Positions 48,915 through 59,161 of a stretch of DNA of 64,000 bases are shown here, piece after piece. The notes beneath the pieces were generated by a model. The model worked only from the letters and a program-made list of their open reading frames with translations, searched no databases and was not told the DNA's origin. The stretch lies in NCBI RefSeq assembly GCF_003259695.1, contig NZ_PZJH01000007.1:1-64000 (forward strand), given 5' to 3'. Position 1 is the first letter of the stretch, and each line of letters begins with the position of its first letter. This DNA is from Macrococcus epidermidis. GTDB taxonomy: Bacteria > Bacillota > Bacilli > Staphylococcales > Staphylococcaceae. Made by a program: the position numbers and the translations under genes.

Positions 48915-50156
48915 CTATTTTGTTTGCAATGCTCTTTTAAAATTCTTAATCAGTCCTTTATCGTTACTGAATACACTGCCCTTGTATATTTTTGCTGCGA
49001 TAAAAAACAGTGCAATAATTGTAACGATACAAATAATGATACCAATGATAATCTGAGCATCACTCGTTTTCTGAGAAATGGTTCTGAGTAACATTACTTG
49101 TGGTGTGAAGAAAGGAATAAAGCTTGTAATCTTAACAAGCATTGTGTCTGGTGTTGTTAAGCTAAACATCGCAATATAGAATGCCGCCATATTTAAAAAT
49201 GTGACCGGCATTATCGCTTGACCTATATCTTCTATACGGTTTGTAAGAGAACCGACAATCGCACTTAAACTGATATATAGCAATAAGCCTAAAATTAAGA
49301 AAATAAGTGCATACATAAGTACACGAACATTTTCCTGTGTAAATTTAAATCCAAAACTTTCAATCGTTTTATTTAAATTAAATACTTGAACACATACAAA
49401 AATTGTAATCGCATAGATGATAATCTGTACCAACGCTACTGCAATGACTCCAATAATCTTAGCCATTAAATGTGTAATTGGTGAAATACTTGTGACAATC
49501 ATTTCAATAACGCGTGATGATTTCTCCTGAGCAATTTCTGTAGCAATTTGACTTCCATAGTTAATCGTAATAAAGAAAATTAAAAAGATTCCTGCATACA
49601 CTAATGCTGTATTTACTGCTTTACTTTCCTCTGACACTTTATCGTTAGCATCTAATGGTTTAATAACTTCATTATCAACTTTAGCCTGTGATAAAACTTT
49701 TGCTAATTTATCAGGCGCAAGATTTAGAGACTTTGCAATATTATTGCTTTGAAAAGCAGTCAATGTTGATTGTATCTGCATCAGTTCATCTGTTCCTAAG
49801 CTATCTAGTGTATAAACCTTACTTTCAATTGTTTTATCTGTATTTTCTTTAATATCAATCAATACTTTATATTTTTCATTTTTTATACCTTTTTTTCCCG
49901 CTTCAAGATCAACTATCTTTAACTTCTTTTTCTTATCTAATTTTTGATATTCATTTTTAAATACGGTTGATAATGTTTTGTCTTCGGAAGAAATAACAGT
50001 AATATCATCTTCACTTTTATCAAAGAAATCATAAATTTTATCAGCGTTACTTAATGCGATAATCGCTAGTATTACGATCAACGTCGAAATGATAAACGAT
50101 TTACTCGATACTTTTTTCCAGAATGTTAACCAAAATGTCGGTATAAATTTATTCAT
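48915..50156 (-). CDS. ABC transporter permease (ABC-2/NatB-like)
   Basis: A 413-residue permease with an N-terminal membrane segment (about 20-38), a large extracytoplasmic part of about 140 residues, and five to six C-terminal membrane segments (from about 185). This layout is that of NatB/YhaP-type exporters. EIAQEKSSRVIEMIVTSISP is the typical coupling region. The start overlaps the ATPase end by eight bases. The exported substrate is unknown; NatAB in Bacillus exports sodium, and YhaP relatives handle other compounds. Confidence 0.9.
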   Translation of the reverse strand: MNKFIPTFWLTFWKKVSSKSFIISTLIVILAIIALSNADKIYDFFDKSEDDITVISSEDKTLSTVFKNEYQKLDKKKKLKIVDLEAGKKGIKNEKYKVLIDIKENTDKTIESKVYTLDSLGTDELMQIQSTLTAFQSNNIAKSLNLAPDKLAKVLSQAKVDNEVIKPLDANDKVSEESKAVNTALVYAGIFLIFFITINYGSQIATEIAQEKSSRVIEMIVTSISPITHLMAKIIGVIAVALVQIIIYAITIFVCVQVFNLNKTIESFGFKFTQENVRVLMYALIFLILGLLLYISLSAIVGSLTNRIEDIGQAIMPVTFLNMAAFYIAMFSLTTPDTMLVKITSFIPFFTPQVMLLRTISQKTSDAQIIIGIIICIVTIIALFFIAAKIYKGSVFSNDKGLIKNFKRALQTK

Positions 50157-51045
50157 GTCTATTACCTACTTTCTCAATGAATATTTCATTTAGAGATGGT
50201 TCATTGACCTGGAATCTTGAAACATAGCCCATTTGTTTAACAGCATCGAATATGATAGGTGCTACCTCTCCATTAGCAATTTGAATACGCACATCATTTT
50301 TATTTTGACTAAATTTTGTTACGCCAGGAATATTCGCTAACGTACTAAAATCATGTTGTCCTTCGATAATAATTTCTTTCTTGCCAAAATCATGTTTCAC
50401 TTGTTTAATTTCTCCTGAAACAACCGTCTTACCTTTATTCAAAATACATACATGTTCACACATCTCTTCTACATGTTCCATGCGATGCGAACTAAATACA
50501 ATCGTAGCACCATTTTCATTGATTTCTTTAACAGCTGATTTTAACAATTCTACATTCACTGGATCAAGACCACTAAATGGTTCATCCAGGATTAGTAGTG
50601 ATGGATTATGAATGATGGCACCAATCAATTGGATTTTTTGTTGATTACCTTTAGATAAGTCTTCGATTTTCTTATTTTTATTTTCTGGTACATCGAAACG
50701 ATCGAGCCAATAATCCAGAGCTTTATCAATATCCTTTTTGTTCATACCTTTTAACTGGGCTAAATACTGAATTTGTTCACTTACTTTTAATTTTGGATTT
50801 AAGCCACGTTCTTCAGGTAAGTAACCTATTTTGTCAGTGACAGAATAATCAATCGGTTTACCGTTATATGTAATTATTCCTGCCGTCTTAGATAGAAGAC
50901 CTAAAATCATGCGAAATGTTGTCGTTTTTCCCGCACCATTTCCGCCTAAGAAACCAAGCATCTCACCAGCAGGTACAGAAATATTGACATTGTCTACTGC
51001 TTTGAAATCATTAAATTCTTTACTAACATTCTCCAGAATCAGCAT
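50149..51045 (-). CDS. ABC transporter ATP-binding protein (NatA-like)
   Basis: A 298-residue ATPase: Walker A GGNGAGKTTTFRMILG, signature LSKGNQQKIQLIGAI, Walker B LLILDEPFSGLD and His in FSSHRMEHVEEM. The C-terminal extension of about 80 residues is typical of NatA/YhaQ-type exporters. An ATG 12 codons upstream exists, but GGAGGTAG lies seven bases before the ATG at 51045, which is chosen. With the permease it forms a two-gene operon between dnaN and bdbD. Confidence 0.93.
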   Translation of the reverse strand: MLILENVSKEFNDFKAVDNVNISVPAGEMLGFLGGNGAGKTTTFRMILGLLSKTAGIITYNGKPIDYSVTDKIGYLPEERGLNPKLKVSEQIQYLAQLKGMNKKDIDKALDYWLDRFDVPENKNKKIEDLSKGNQQKIQLIGAIIHNPSLLILDEPFSGLDPVNVELLKSAVKEINENGATIVFSSHRMEHVEEMCEHVCILNKGKTVVSGEIKQVKHDFGKKEIIIEGQHDFSTLANIPGVTKFSQNKNDVRIQIANGEVAPIIFDAVKQMGYVSRFQVNEPSLNEIFIEKVGNRHE

Positions 51046-51175
51046 TTTGCTACCTCCATCATAGTTTTTGAGGATTTCCATACTTTAAGAAAATAATGTT
51101 ATCTCACTTAAAATAGTAATATATTTCATATTTTATGACAAGTATATTTGTCAAAATAAAAACTTTATTTGTCAA

Positions 51176-51212
51176 AACAAAAAGCTTAAACCAGAATTTG
51201 GCTTAAGCTTTT
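51176..51212 (-). terminator. Terminator of dnaN
   Basis: Read on the minus strand, AAAAGCTTAAGCCA pairs with TGGTTTAAGCTTTTT with a TTTT tail. It separates dnaN from the ABC transporter operon. Confidence 0.85.
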
Positions 51213-51215
51213 AAA

Positions 51216-52349
51216 TTAATATGTTCTTATCGGTAAAATAAGCTGAACTAAATTTTCATCTTCTTCGGGCTTCAGAATAAATGGGCGCATCGTTCCAAAG
51301 AACTCGATTTGAACATCATCATTATCAATGGCACGTAGTGCATCCATCATATATTTTGAGTTAAAGGAAATTTTGATACCTTCTCCTTCAAATTTATTTG
51401 TCTTAACATCTTCTTTCACCGTACCGATTTCAGGAGAAGTAGAAGATAATTCTACTGCATTCTCTACAGCGGATAATTTAATAACGTTATTTCCTCCTTC
51501 TCGCGCGAGTAATGAAGCACGATCAATCGCGTGGAAAAAGTCTCCGTTATTAATAGATAATGCCGTCTCATAGCTTTCCGGGAATAAACGTGATGTATCT
51601 GGATAATTTCCTTCAAGCAAACGTGAAATAAAGTTAATATTACCAACTTTGAATAATACTTGGTTTGATGCAAAGAAAATATCGATTGTTTCTTCAGTAT
51701 CATCAATAATTTTATTTAACTCACTTAATGCTTTTCCTGGAATAATGACATTGATTGTTTCAATGTTCGTGTTTTCCAGTTGCAACTTTCTTAAAGCTAA
51801 GCGATGTGAATCTGTTGCAGTACAGTTTAATATACCATCACTTATCATCCAGTTAACACCTGTTAACACTGGTCGTGTTTCTGACGTGGACACTGCAAAA
51901 TTAGTTTGTTTGATAATATTTTTTAATACTTTAATTGGCAAAGTTATTGCTTCTTGTTCACTTACTTGTGGTAATAATGGATATTGATCTGAATCAATAC
52001 CCGATACATTAAATTCTGATTGTCCTGAAGTAATTTTTGCCTGGAAGTTATCGTTTGTTTCAATTGTTACAGTATCTGCAGGTAATTTTTTAATGATATC
52101 TACAAAGAAACGACCTGGTAATACGATTGATCCTTTCGTATCAACAGATAAAATTTCATTGTCGCCTTGTTCAGTAGGAATCGTAATTTCAATCGATACT
52201 TCTGAGTCTGACCCTGTTAATACTAATTTGTTATCAAAAGCATCTAATTTAATACCCGTTAACACTGGTAAAGTTGTTCTTGGGGAAATGGCTTTTAATG
52301 TATCATTCAATTGAGTAATAAAGTGATCTCTTTGAATTGTAAATTTCAT
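51216..52349 (-). CDS. dnaN: DNA polymerase III beta subunit (sliding clamp)
   Basis: A 377-residue ring-forming clamp with three similar domains, starting MKFTIQRDHFITQLNDTLKA and ending with the conserved MRPFILKPEED and LVQLILPIRTY. It ties polymerase and many repair proteins to DNA. It follows dnaA across a 176-base gap that holds part of the origin. Length matches staphylococcal DnaN. Confidence 0.98.
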   Translation of the reverse strand: MKFTIQRDHFITQLNDTLKAISPRTTLPVLTGIKLDAFDNKLVLTGSDSEVSIEITIPTEQGDNEILSVDTKGSIVLPGRFFVDIIKKLPADTVTIETNDNFQAKITSGQSEFNVSGIDSDQYPLLPQVSEQEAITLPIKVLKNIIKQTNFAVSTSETRPVLTGVNWMISDGILNCTATDSHRLALRKLQLENTNIETINVIIPGKALSELNKIIDDTEETIDIFFASNQVLFKVGNINFISRLLEGNYPDTSRLFPESYETALSINNGDFFHAIDRASLLAREGGNNVIKLSAVENAVELSSTSPEIGTVKEDVKTNKFEGEGIKISFNSKYMMDALRAIDNDDVQIEFFGTMRPFILKPEEDENLVQLILPIRTY

Positions 52350-52525
52350 AATGAATAAGCTCCTTAAAATGATATTTATATATATATTTTATCTCTTTTA
52401 AAATCGTAATAATAGTAGTAAGGGCTGTGAATAGGTGGATAAGTCTATTGAACTGAGTGAAGCGTAGATATCCACATGTGTATAACTTGTTTATATGTCG
52501 CAAAAAGTTATACACAATTTTAACT
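52350..52525. other. Origin unwinding region between dnaA and dnaN
   Basis: Five DnaA-box-like 9-mers lie in this gap: TGTGAATAG (52426-52434), GGTGGATAA (52434-52442), ATATCCACA (52468-52476), TGTGTATAA (52477-52485) and TTATACACA (52508-52516). On the minus strand, the boxes are followed by a GCCC tract, triplets TTA-CTA-CTA-TTA-TTA (52421-52405) and then AT-rich DNA (52404-52365). This order equals the basal unwinding system known from Bacillus subtilis (boxes, G/C tract, DnaA-trios, unwinding element). Confidence 0.8.
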
Positions 52526-53863
52526 TTATCCCTTGATATCTTTTTCGATATTTTTTAAATCACTTTTCAAACTATTATCATGTTCTAATTTTTTTCTGAT
52601 CTTTTCATGCGCATGTATGACAGTTGTATGATCTCTTCCACCAAATTCTTCACCAATTTTAGGTAAAGAAAAGTCAGTAAGCTCACGTGCTAAGTACATT
52701 GCAATTTGTCTAGGAAATGCAATAGATTTAGTACGTTTTTTTGCACTGAAATCTTCTAGACGTATATTATAGTATGCACCAACAGCTTCCTGAATATCCT
52801 GAATCGTTACTTTCTTTGGTTTACTAGAAGCGATAATATCTTTTAAAGCCTCAGCTACTAAATCAGAGTTTAGTTCACGGTTTACTAATTTAGAATAGGC
52901 AACAACTTTTGTCAGAGCACCCTCAAGTTCACGAATATTTGATTGAATTTGAGTGGCGATATAAAGCATTGCTTCATTTGGAATCTCTATATTTTCTTCC
53001 TCTGATTTTTTACGTAATATTGCGATACGTGTTTCAAGATCAGGTGGGGTAACGTCTGTCGTTAATCCCCATTCAAAACGTGAGCGTAAACGTTCTTCTA
53101 AAGTAGGAATTTCTTTTGGAGCACGATCACTTGAAATTACAATTTGTTTATGATTTTGATGAAGTTCGTTAAATGTATGGAAAAATTCTTCTTGTGTCGA
53201 TTCTTTTCCAGCTAAAAACTGAATATCATCTATAAGCAGTACATCAACATTACGATATTTCGATCTAAATTCTTCAGTTTTGTTGTCTTTAATAGAATTG
53301 ATGAATTCATTCGTAAACTTTTCACTTGAAGTATATACGACTTTTGCATTTTCCTTATGTTCCATAACGTAATGACCAATTGCGTGCATTAGATGTGTCT
53401 TACCTAATCCTACGCCACCATATATAAACAGCGGATTGTATGCTTTTGCTGGTGCTTCAGCAACTGCTAAACTTGCTGCATGACTAAAGCGATTACCGCT
53501 TCCGATGACGAAAGTGTCAAAGGTATTATCAGTGTTGAGTTGACTTGGCAAAATTTCCTGAGAAGCAGGTCTTTCAGCAGGCTTATTTGCCTGAAAATCA
53601 GTATCGGAATCATCAAATTCATCAGAAATGACTTTAATATTTAAATGTTCTCCGATAGTTTCTTCTATTACTTCCTGAATTAAATTTAAATAATTTTTTT
53701 TCAGCCAGTCTGCATTGAAAGAAGTTGGTGCTAAAATAACGATTTGATTGTTATCCAGAGATTTGATCTTTGTTTCACTAAACCAAGTATCGTAACTTGC
53801 GTTCGTTAGTTTTGTCTGTAATTTTGTTAAAACTTTATCCCATATCGTATCGATTCCACTCAT
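52526..53863 (-). CDS. dnaA: Chromosomal replication initiator DnaA
   Basis: A 445-residue initiator. Domain I (about 1-85) handles helicase and SirA-type contacts. The AAA+ domain has Walker [19 protein letters not shown] and Walker [11 protein letters not shown]. The C-terminal domain has the DnaA-box-binding signature [15 protein letters not shown]. The linker is short and rich in Asp/Ser/Pro. GAGGAAC precedes the ATG. It sits between two DnaA-box clusters, both part of the origin. Confidence 0.98.
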   Translation of the reverse strand: MSGIDTIWDKVLTKLQTKLTNASYDTWFSETKIKSLDNNQIVILAPTSFNADWLKKNYLNLIQEVIEETIGEHLNIKVISDEFDDSDTDFQANKPAERPASQEILPSQLNTDNTFDTFVIGSGNRFSHAASLAVAEAPAKAYNPLFIYGGVGLGKTHLMHAIGHYVMEHKENAKVVYTSSEKFTNEFINSIKDNKTEEFRSKYRNVDVLLIDDIQFLAGKESTQEEFFHTFNELHQNHKQIVISSDRAPKEIPTLEERLRSRFEWGLTTDVTPPDLETRIAILRKKSEEENIEIPNEAMLYIATQIQSNIRELEGALTKVVAYSKLVNRELNSDLVAEALKDIIASSKPKKVTIQDIQEAVGAYYNIRLEDFSAKKRTKSIAFPRQIAMYLARELTDFSLPKIGEEFGGRDHTTVIHAHEKIRKKLEHDNSLKSDLKNIEKDIKG

Positions 53864-54334
53864 AATGTTCCTCTTTCTTATAAAAAAATTTCAAAGTTAT
53901 ACACAGTATTAAAAATGTGAATAAACATAAAACACAGGTTTGAATAGTTTATCCACAACCTATACACAAAATGTGGATAAAAGTCATAAACTAATTCTTT
54001 ATCCACAGGAAACATATCAAAATCTTATCAAAAAGAGATTATAATATCAAGTGTTACATCGACTTATCCACAAACATATACTTAACCACATTGGACTTTA
54101 AAAGTAAAGTTGAATATGTGATTTAGGATGTGAATAACTATAGAATAAGTTAAATATGATTTATGATTATCCACAAAAATCTGTGAATAAATGTGGATAA
54201 GTGGATATCTTTCTTTCAATCTGTTCTTAGAAACAGGTTGATTTTAGACGTCGCTTTTGATATACTTCAATAGTTACTGTAAATCACTAGACGAAATTCG
54301 ATAGATGAAATATAAATTAATGGAGGTGTTTTTA
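53864..54334. other. oriC: Replication origin region upstream of dnaA (oriC)
   Basis: The gap of 471 bases holds about ten DnaA boxes on both strands: TTATACACA 53897, TTATCCACA at 53949, 53999, 54064 and 54167, reversed TGTGGATAA at 53972 and 54192, and TGTGAATAA at 53916, 54129 and 54182. Gene direction switches here: minus strand to the left, plus strand to the right. The dnaA and rpmH promoters must lie in this stretch too. Confidence 0.93.
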
Positions 54335-54472
54335 GTGGTAAAACGTACTTATCAACCAAATAAACGTAAACATAGTAAAGTTCATGGATTCCGTGCACGT
54401 ATGAGCACAAAAAACGGCCGTAACGTATTAGCGCGTCGTCGTCGTAAAGGTAGAAAAGTATTATCAGCATAA
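54335..54472 (+). CDS. rpmH: 50S ribosomal protein L34
   Basis: A 45-residue highly basic protein, [20 protein letters not shown] to [12 protein letters not shown]. It is the smallest protein of the large ribosomal subunit. GTG start with TGGAGGTG six to nine bases upstream. It is the first gene on the plus strand after oriC and precedes rnpA, as in nearly all bacteria. Its stop is followed by a strong terminator. Confidence 0.98.
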   Translation: MVKRTYQPNKRKHSKVHGFRARMSTKNGRNVLARRRRKGRKVLSA

Positions 54473-54473
54473 G

Positions 54474-54503
54474 ATCACTGAACAATTCAGTGGTCTTTTT
54501 TAT
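54474..54503 (+). terminator. Terminator between rpmH and rnpA
   Basis: GATCACTGAA pairs with TTCAGTGGTC around CAA, followed by six T. It should lower rnpA expression relative to rpmH. Confidence 0.9.
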
Positions 54504-54575
54504 TTTGTTTAAAACAGGTCTGTATTCTAGTATAATGAATAAAAGTATCTATTTAGTGATAGAAGTTGGTGTATC

Positions 54576-54923
54576 GTGGAAAAAGCATATCGAATCAAAA
54601 AAAATGATGATTTTCAAAAAGTTTATAAACAAGGTAAGTCCGTTGCTAATAAACAATTTATCATCTATAGACTAAGAAATCAGGAAAATGAGCATTTTAG
54701 ATTAGGCATTTCAGTGTCAAAAAAAATTGGAAATGCTGTGACACGTAATCGTATAAAAAGAGCGATTAGAGAAAGTTTTACGCGCCATAAACAAGATATC
54801 ATTAAAGATGATTTTATTGTGATTGCCAGAAACCCTTCAAAAGATATGACAGTTGAAGAGATTCATAAGAGTCTGGAGCATGTCATGAAGATTGCGAAAG
54901 GTTTTAATAAAAGAATCAGTTAA
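54576..54923 (+). CDS. rnpA: Ribonuclease P protein component
   Basis: A 115-residue basic protein that binds the RNase P RNA and helps remove tRNA 5' leaders. The start EKAYRIKKNDDFQKVYKQGK and the RNR motif KIGNAVTRNRIKRAIRE are typical. The start is GTG at 54576. The ribosome-binding site is weak (AGTTGGTG), as is common for rnpA. No yidC gene follows; jag comes next. Confidence 0.97.
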   Translation: MEKAYRIKKNDDFQKVYKQGKSVANKQFIIYRLRNQENEHFRLGISVSKKIGNAVTRNRIKRAIRESFTRHKQDIIKDDFIVIARNPSKDMTVEEIHKSLEHVMKIAKGFNKRIS

Positions 54924-54944
54924 TCTAATGATGGAGGTATGCCT

Positions 54945-55760
54945 GTGTTAGAGAAAAATTATATAGCCGGTACTGTTGAACTTGCGATTCAACAAGGACT
55001 TGATGAATTAAATCTGCAAGAAAAACAAGTAAAGATTGATGTTATTCACCCAGGAAAGAAAGGCTTTTTTGGTATTGGCAAAGCTGATGCAGAAGTGAAA
55101 CTTACTGTAATTGATCCTGAATTAAAGAAGCTTTCTACTATTGAAGCAGTTAAAAATAGAAGTGAATACATAACTCAGGAAACAGAAGAACAAACGATTA
55201 AGACTGAACGCGTGCAACATGAACAATCGGACGATAAAAAGGTTATTGATACTGATGTAGTTATAATTGCTACTACTGAAAAAGAGTCGCTATCAAAACA
55301 ACAAGCAAAAACAGATGCACTGAATCAAACTGAAAAATATATCACGGCTATTATTCAGGAAATGGGTATTAATACTTCTGCTACAAGCAGCTTTAAGAAT
55401 AATAGTGAAGTTGTAATTAATTTGGAATCAAATGACGCTGGACGAATTATCGGAAAGCGCGGACAAGTATTAAATAGTCTGCAGTTGCTTGCTCAAAATT
55501 ATTATAACCATATTGAAAAAGGTTATATGACTGTGACGCTGGATATCGAGAATTACCGTGAGAAACGTAAAGAAACGTTACAAAATCTCGCATTAAATAT
55601 GTCAAAAAAAGCAGTTGCTACACGTAAACCGGTAAAGTTTGAACCTATGCCGAATTATGAGCGAAAAATTATGCATCAAATATTGACCAATATCGAGAAT
55701 ATCGAAACATATTCAGAAGGTCGCGAACCTCACCGTTATTTAGTCATTAAAGCACGTTAA
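54945..55760 (+). CDS. jag: RNA-binding protein Jag/KhpB
   Basis: A 271-residue protein with an N-terminal Jag domain (HPGKKGFFGIGKADAEV near residue 35-55), a linker of about 70 residues rich in Glu/Gln/Lys, a KH domain (DAGRIIGKRGQVLNSLQLLA) and a C-terminal R3H domain (YSEGREPHRYLVIKAR). KhpB works with KhpA on RNA and influences cell division and elongation. A GTG at 54945, seven bases after GGAGG, is a better start than the ATG at 54939, which almost touches it. Confidence 0.93.
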   Translation: MLEKNYIAGTVELAIQQGLDELNLQEKQVKIDVIHPGKKGFFGIGKADAEVKLTVIDPELKKLSTIEAVKNRSEYITQETEEQTIKTERVQHEQSDDKKVIDTDVVIIATTEKESLSKQQAKTDALNQTEKYITAIIQEMGINTSATSSFKNNSEVVINLESNDAGRIIGKRGQVLNSLQLLAQNYYNHIEKGYMTVTLDIENYREKRKETLQNLALNMSKKAVATRKPVKFEPMPNYERKIMHQILTNIENIETYSEGREPHRYLVIKAR

Positions 55761-55775
55761 TTCTATAACTCTGAC

Positions 55776-55806
55776 TAACTCTAAAAACATTAAGTTTTTA
55801 GAGTTA
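55776..55806 (+). terminator. Hairpin after jag
   Basis: AACTCTAAAAAC pairs with GTTTTTAGAGTT with a five-base loop. There is no T run, so termination may be weak. Confidence 0.5.
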
Positions 55807-55891
55807 ATCTGTTTATTTAAAGCAAAAGTGTTTTCATTTTTAACATTTCAAACTACAATCAACAAATGGACATTTAAAGGAGGATCAATGT

Positions 55892-57274
55892 ATGGAATTC
55901 GACACAATTTCAAGTATTTCAACACCAATGGGAGAAGGGGCCATTGCTATCGTTAGACTTTCTGGAGATGAAGCGATAAATATTGCAGACAAGATATATA
56001 AAGGTAAGCATAAATTAATCAATGTTGATTCACACACGATAAATTACGGCCATATTATTGATCCTGAGACAAATGACGTTGTTGAAGAAGTAATGGTGGC
56101 AGTAATGCGTGCACCTAGAACCTATACAAGAGAAGATATTGTTGAAATCAATTGTCATGGTGGTATTATGACGGTTAATCGTGTACTAGAACTAACATTA
56201 TCGAATGGTGCAAAGTTAGCTGAGCCAGGAGAATTTACAAAACGTGCATTTTTGAACGGTCGTATTGATTTATCTCAAGCAGAAGCGACAATGGATTTTA
56301 TTCGTTCTAAAACAGATCGTGCCTCAAAAGTTGCAATGCAGCAAATTGAAGGTCGACTTAGCACACTTATTAAAGGATTGCGTCAATCAATCCTGGAAAT
56401 TCTAGCCCAAGTAGAAGTTAATATTGATTATCCTGAATATGATGACGTAGAAGAAGCTACGAATCAATTTCTATTAGCAGAAGCTGAGAAGATAAAGACG
56501 AGCATTGAGTCTTTATTACAAACTGGTACGCAAGGTAAAATCTTACGTGAAGGATTATCAACAGTTATCGTTGGTAAACCTAATGTAGGTAAATCATCAA
56601 TGTTAAATAATTTAATTCAAGATAATAAAGCAATTGTTACGGAAATCGCAGGAACAACACGTGATGTATTAGAGGAATATGTAAACGTACGCGGCGTACC
56701 TTTACGTTTAGTAGATACGGCAGGTATTCGTGAAACAGACGATATTGTAGAAAAGATTGGTGTTGAACGTAGTCGCGAGGCTTTAAGCAAAGCTGATTTA
56801 ATTCTTTACGTATTAAATTATAATGAAGCATTAACAGAAAGTGATTATCAGCTTGCTGAAGTCATTAAAAATGAAGATGTTATCGTTATTATTAACAAAA
56901 CAGATTTATCACAAGCATTAGACATTGAAGCGGTGAAACAAATGGTTGGTGTAAATACACCAATTGTGATGACATCGATGGTTGACCAAAGTGGTATAGA
57001 ACAGTTAGAAGAAAAGATTCGTGATCTATTCTTTGAAGGTACAGTATCGAATCAAGATATGACGTATGTTTCAAATGCACGACACATTAGTTTATTAAAA
57101 GACGCTAAACAATCAATCAGTGATGCTATTATGGCTGCTGAAAGTGGCGTGCCAATAGATATGATTCAAATTGATTTAATAAAAACTTGGGAATTGCTTG
57201 GAGAAGTGATTGGAGAGTCTGTTGCAGACGGCTTAATCGATCAGTTATTTAGCCAGTTCTGTTTAGGAAAATAA
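55892..57274 (+). CDS. mnmE: tRNA modification GTPase MnmE
   Basis: A 460-residue GTPase that, with MnmG, makes the cmnm5U modification at wobble U34 of several tRNAs. The N-terminal domain (1-about 118) binds the folate-type one-carbon donor. A helical domain surrounds the G domain (about 222-375: [29 protein letters not shown]). It ends with the essential FCLGK. AAAGGAGG precedes the ATG. It is 12 bases upstream of mnmG. Confidence 0.98.
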   Translation: MEFDTISSISTPMGEGAIAIVRLSGDEAINIADKIYKGKHKLINVDSHTINYGHIIDPETNDVVEEVMVAVMRAPRTYTREDIVEINCHGGIMTVNRVLELTLSNGAKLAEPGEFTKRAFLNGRIDLSQAEATMDFIRSKTDRASKVAMQQIEGRLSTLIKGLRQSILEILAQVEVNIDYPEYDDVEEATNQFLLAEAEKIKTSIESLLQTGTQGKILREGLSTVIVGKPNVGKSSMLNNLIQDNKAIVTEIAGTTRDVLEEYVNVRGVPLRLVDTAGIRETDDIVEKIGVERSREALSKADLILYVLNYNEALTESDYQLAEVIKNEDVIVIINKTDLSQALDIEAVKQMVGVNTPIVMTSMVDQSGIEQLEEKIRDLFFEGTVSNQDMTYVSNARHISLLKDAKQSISDAIMAAESGVPIDMIQIDLIKTWELLGEVIGESVADGLIDQLFSQFCLGK

Positions 57275-57286
57275 GGAGGAAACATT

Positions 57287-59161
57287 TTGGAACAAAGATA
57301 TGATGTAATTGTTGTTGGTGCCGGTCATGCAGGTGTTGAAGCGGGACTCGCTGCAGCGAGAAAAGGTGCAAAGACTTTAATGCTAACAATTAATTTGGAC
57401 TCAGTCGCTTTTATGCCATGTAATCCATCGGTAGGTGGACCAGCAAAAGGGATTGTTGTTCGAGAAATAGATGCTTTAGGTGGCCAAATGGCTAAAACAA
57501 TCGACAAAACGCATATTCAAATGCGTATGTTAAACACTGGTAAAGGTCCTGCAGTGCGTGCATTACGTGCTCAAGCAGATAAAGTACTTTACCAACAAGA
57601 AATGAAGGATGTTATTGAGAATACGGACAACCTAGATATTATGCAAGGTATGGTTGAGCGTTTAATTATAGAAGACGATAAAGTAAAAGGTGTCGAAACA
57701 ATTATTGGTACAACGTATTATGCAGATGCTGTTGTATTAACAACAGGGACATTCTTACGTGGAGAAATTATTTTAGGTAACATTAAATATTCTTCAGGAC
57801 CAAATCACCAAATGCCATCAATCACATTAGCAGATCACTTACGTGAAATTGGGTTTGATATTGTGCGCTTTAAAACGGGAACACCACCTCGTGTGAATGG
57901 CAATACAATTGATTATTCTAAAACTGAAATTCAGCCTGGTGATGAAGTACCACGTGCATTCAGTTACGAAACGACTGAGTTCATCTTAGATCAGTTACCT
58001 TGCTGGTTAACATATACGAATGCTGCAACACATAAAGTGATTGATGATAATTTACATTTATCAGCGATGTATTCAGGCATGATTAAAGGAACAGGTCCAC
58101 GTTATTGCCCGTCGATTGAAGATAAATTCGTGCGCTTCAATGATAAACCACGTCACCAAATCTTCTTAGAGCCGGAAGGACGCAATACGAAAGAAGTCTA
58201 TGTACAAGGCTTATCTACAAGTTTACCTGAGCATGTGCAACTTCAAATGTTACAATCCATTCCTGGGCTAGAAAAAGCAGACATGATGCGTGCGGGTTAT
58301 GCGATTGAGTATGATGCAATCGTTCCTACACAATTATGGCCAACACTTGAAACGAAAAAGATAGATGGCTTATTTACTGCGGGACAAATTAACGGAACGA
58401 GTGGATATGAAGAAGCGGCAGGTCAAGGTTTGATGGCTGGTATTAATGCTGCAGCAAAAGTATTAAATCACGAACCGTTAATTTTAGGGCGTCACGAAGC
58501 ATACATTGGTGTATTAATCGATGACTTAGTAACGAAAGGTACAAATGAACCATATCGACTACTTACAAGTCGTGCAGAACATCGTTTATTATTACGTCAT
58601 GATAATGCTGATTTACGCTTAACGGAAATCGGGAAAGAAATTGGTTTGATAGATGAAGCGCGTTATGCTAAATTTATTGCAAAGAAAGCTGCTATTTCCG
58701 AGGAAATAAAACGTTTAACTGATACGCGCATTAAACCAAATGCGTTGACACAAAGTATGATTGCATCGCGTGGTGGAACTGCTTTAAAAGATGGTATTTT
58801 AGCGATTGATTTATTACGTCGTCCTGAAATGGATTATAATTCAGTTGTGTCACTTATTGACAGTGATATTACAGTGGATGAAGCAGTAGCTGAACAAGTA
58901 GAAATCCAGACGAAATACGAAGGTTACATTCAAAAGTCATTACAACAAGTTGAAAAAGTAAAACGTATGGAAAATAAAAAAATTCCAGAAAATATTGATT
59001 ATGATGATATTCATTCATTAGCGACAGAAGCTCGTCAGAAATTAAAGGAAGTTAAACCTTTAAGTATTGCTCAGGCTTCAAGAATTTCAGGTGTGAATCC
59101 TGCAGATATTTCAATTTTATTAGTCTATATTGAACAGGGAAAAATTAAAAGGGTGAACTAG
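57287..59161 (+). CDS. mnmG: tRNA uridine-5-carboxymethylaminomethyl enzyme MnmG
   Basis: A 624-residue FAD enzyme, partner of MnmE in wobble-uridine modification. The FAD-binding start is [20 protein letters not shown]; the GidA signature [12 protein letters not shown] and the [13 protein letters not shown] motif are present. TTG start at 57287 after AAGGAGG. Its stop directly adjoins the rsmG ATG. Length is typical for the family. Confidence 0.98.
   Translation: MEQRYDVIVVGAGHAGVEAGLAAARKGAKTLMLTINLDSVAFMPCNPSVGGPAKGIVVREIDALGGQMAKTIDKTHIQMRMLNTGKGPAVRALRAQADKVLYQQEMKDVIENTDNLDIMQGMVERLIIEDDKVKGVETIIGTTYYADAVVLTTGTFLRGEIILGNIKYSSGPNHQMPSITLADHLREIGFDIVRFKTGTPPRVNGNTIDYSKTEIQPGDEVPRAFSYETTEFILDQLPCWLTYTNAATHKVIDDNLHLSAMYSGMIKGTGPRYCPSIEDKFVRFNDKPRHQIFLEPEGRNTKEVYVQGLSTSLPEHVQLQMLQSIPGLEKADMMRAGYAIEYDAIVPTQLWPTLETKKIDGLFTAGQINGTSGYEEAAGQGLMAGINAAAKVLNHEPLILGRHEAYIGVLIDDLVTKGTNEPYRLLTSRAEHRLLLRHDNADLRLTEIGKEIGLIDEARYAKFIAKKAAISEEIKRLTDTRIKPNALTQSMIASRGGTALKDGILAIDLLRRPEMDYNSVVSLIDSDITVDEAVAEQVEIQTKYEGYIQKSLQQVEKVKRMENKKIPENIDYDDIHSLATEARQKLKEVKPLSIAQASRISGVNPADISILLVYIEQGKIKRVN

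Noticed and set aside
53864-54334. CRISPR-like repeats suspected from recurring TTATCCACA
   Set aside because: The repeats are 9-mers on both strands with uneven spacing, which are DnaA boxes of the origin. No CRISPR array was seen anywhere in the window.
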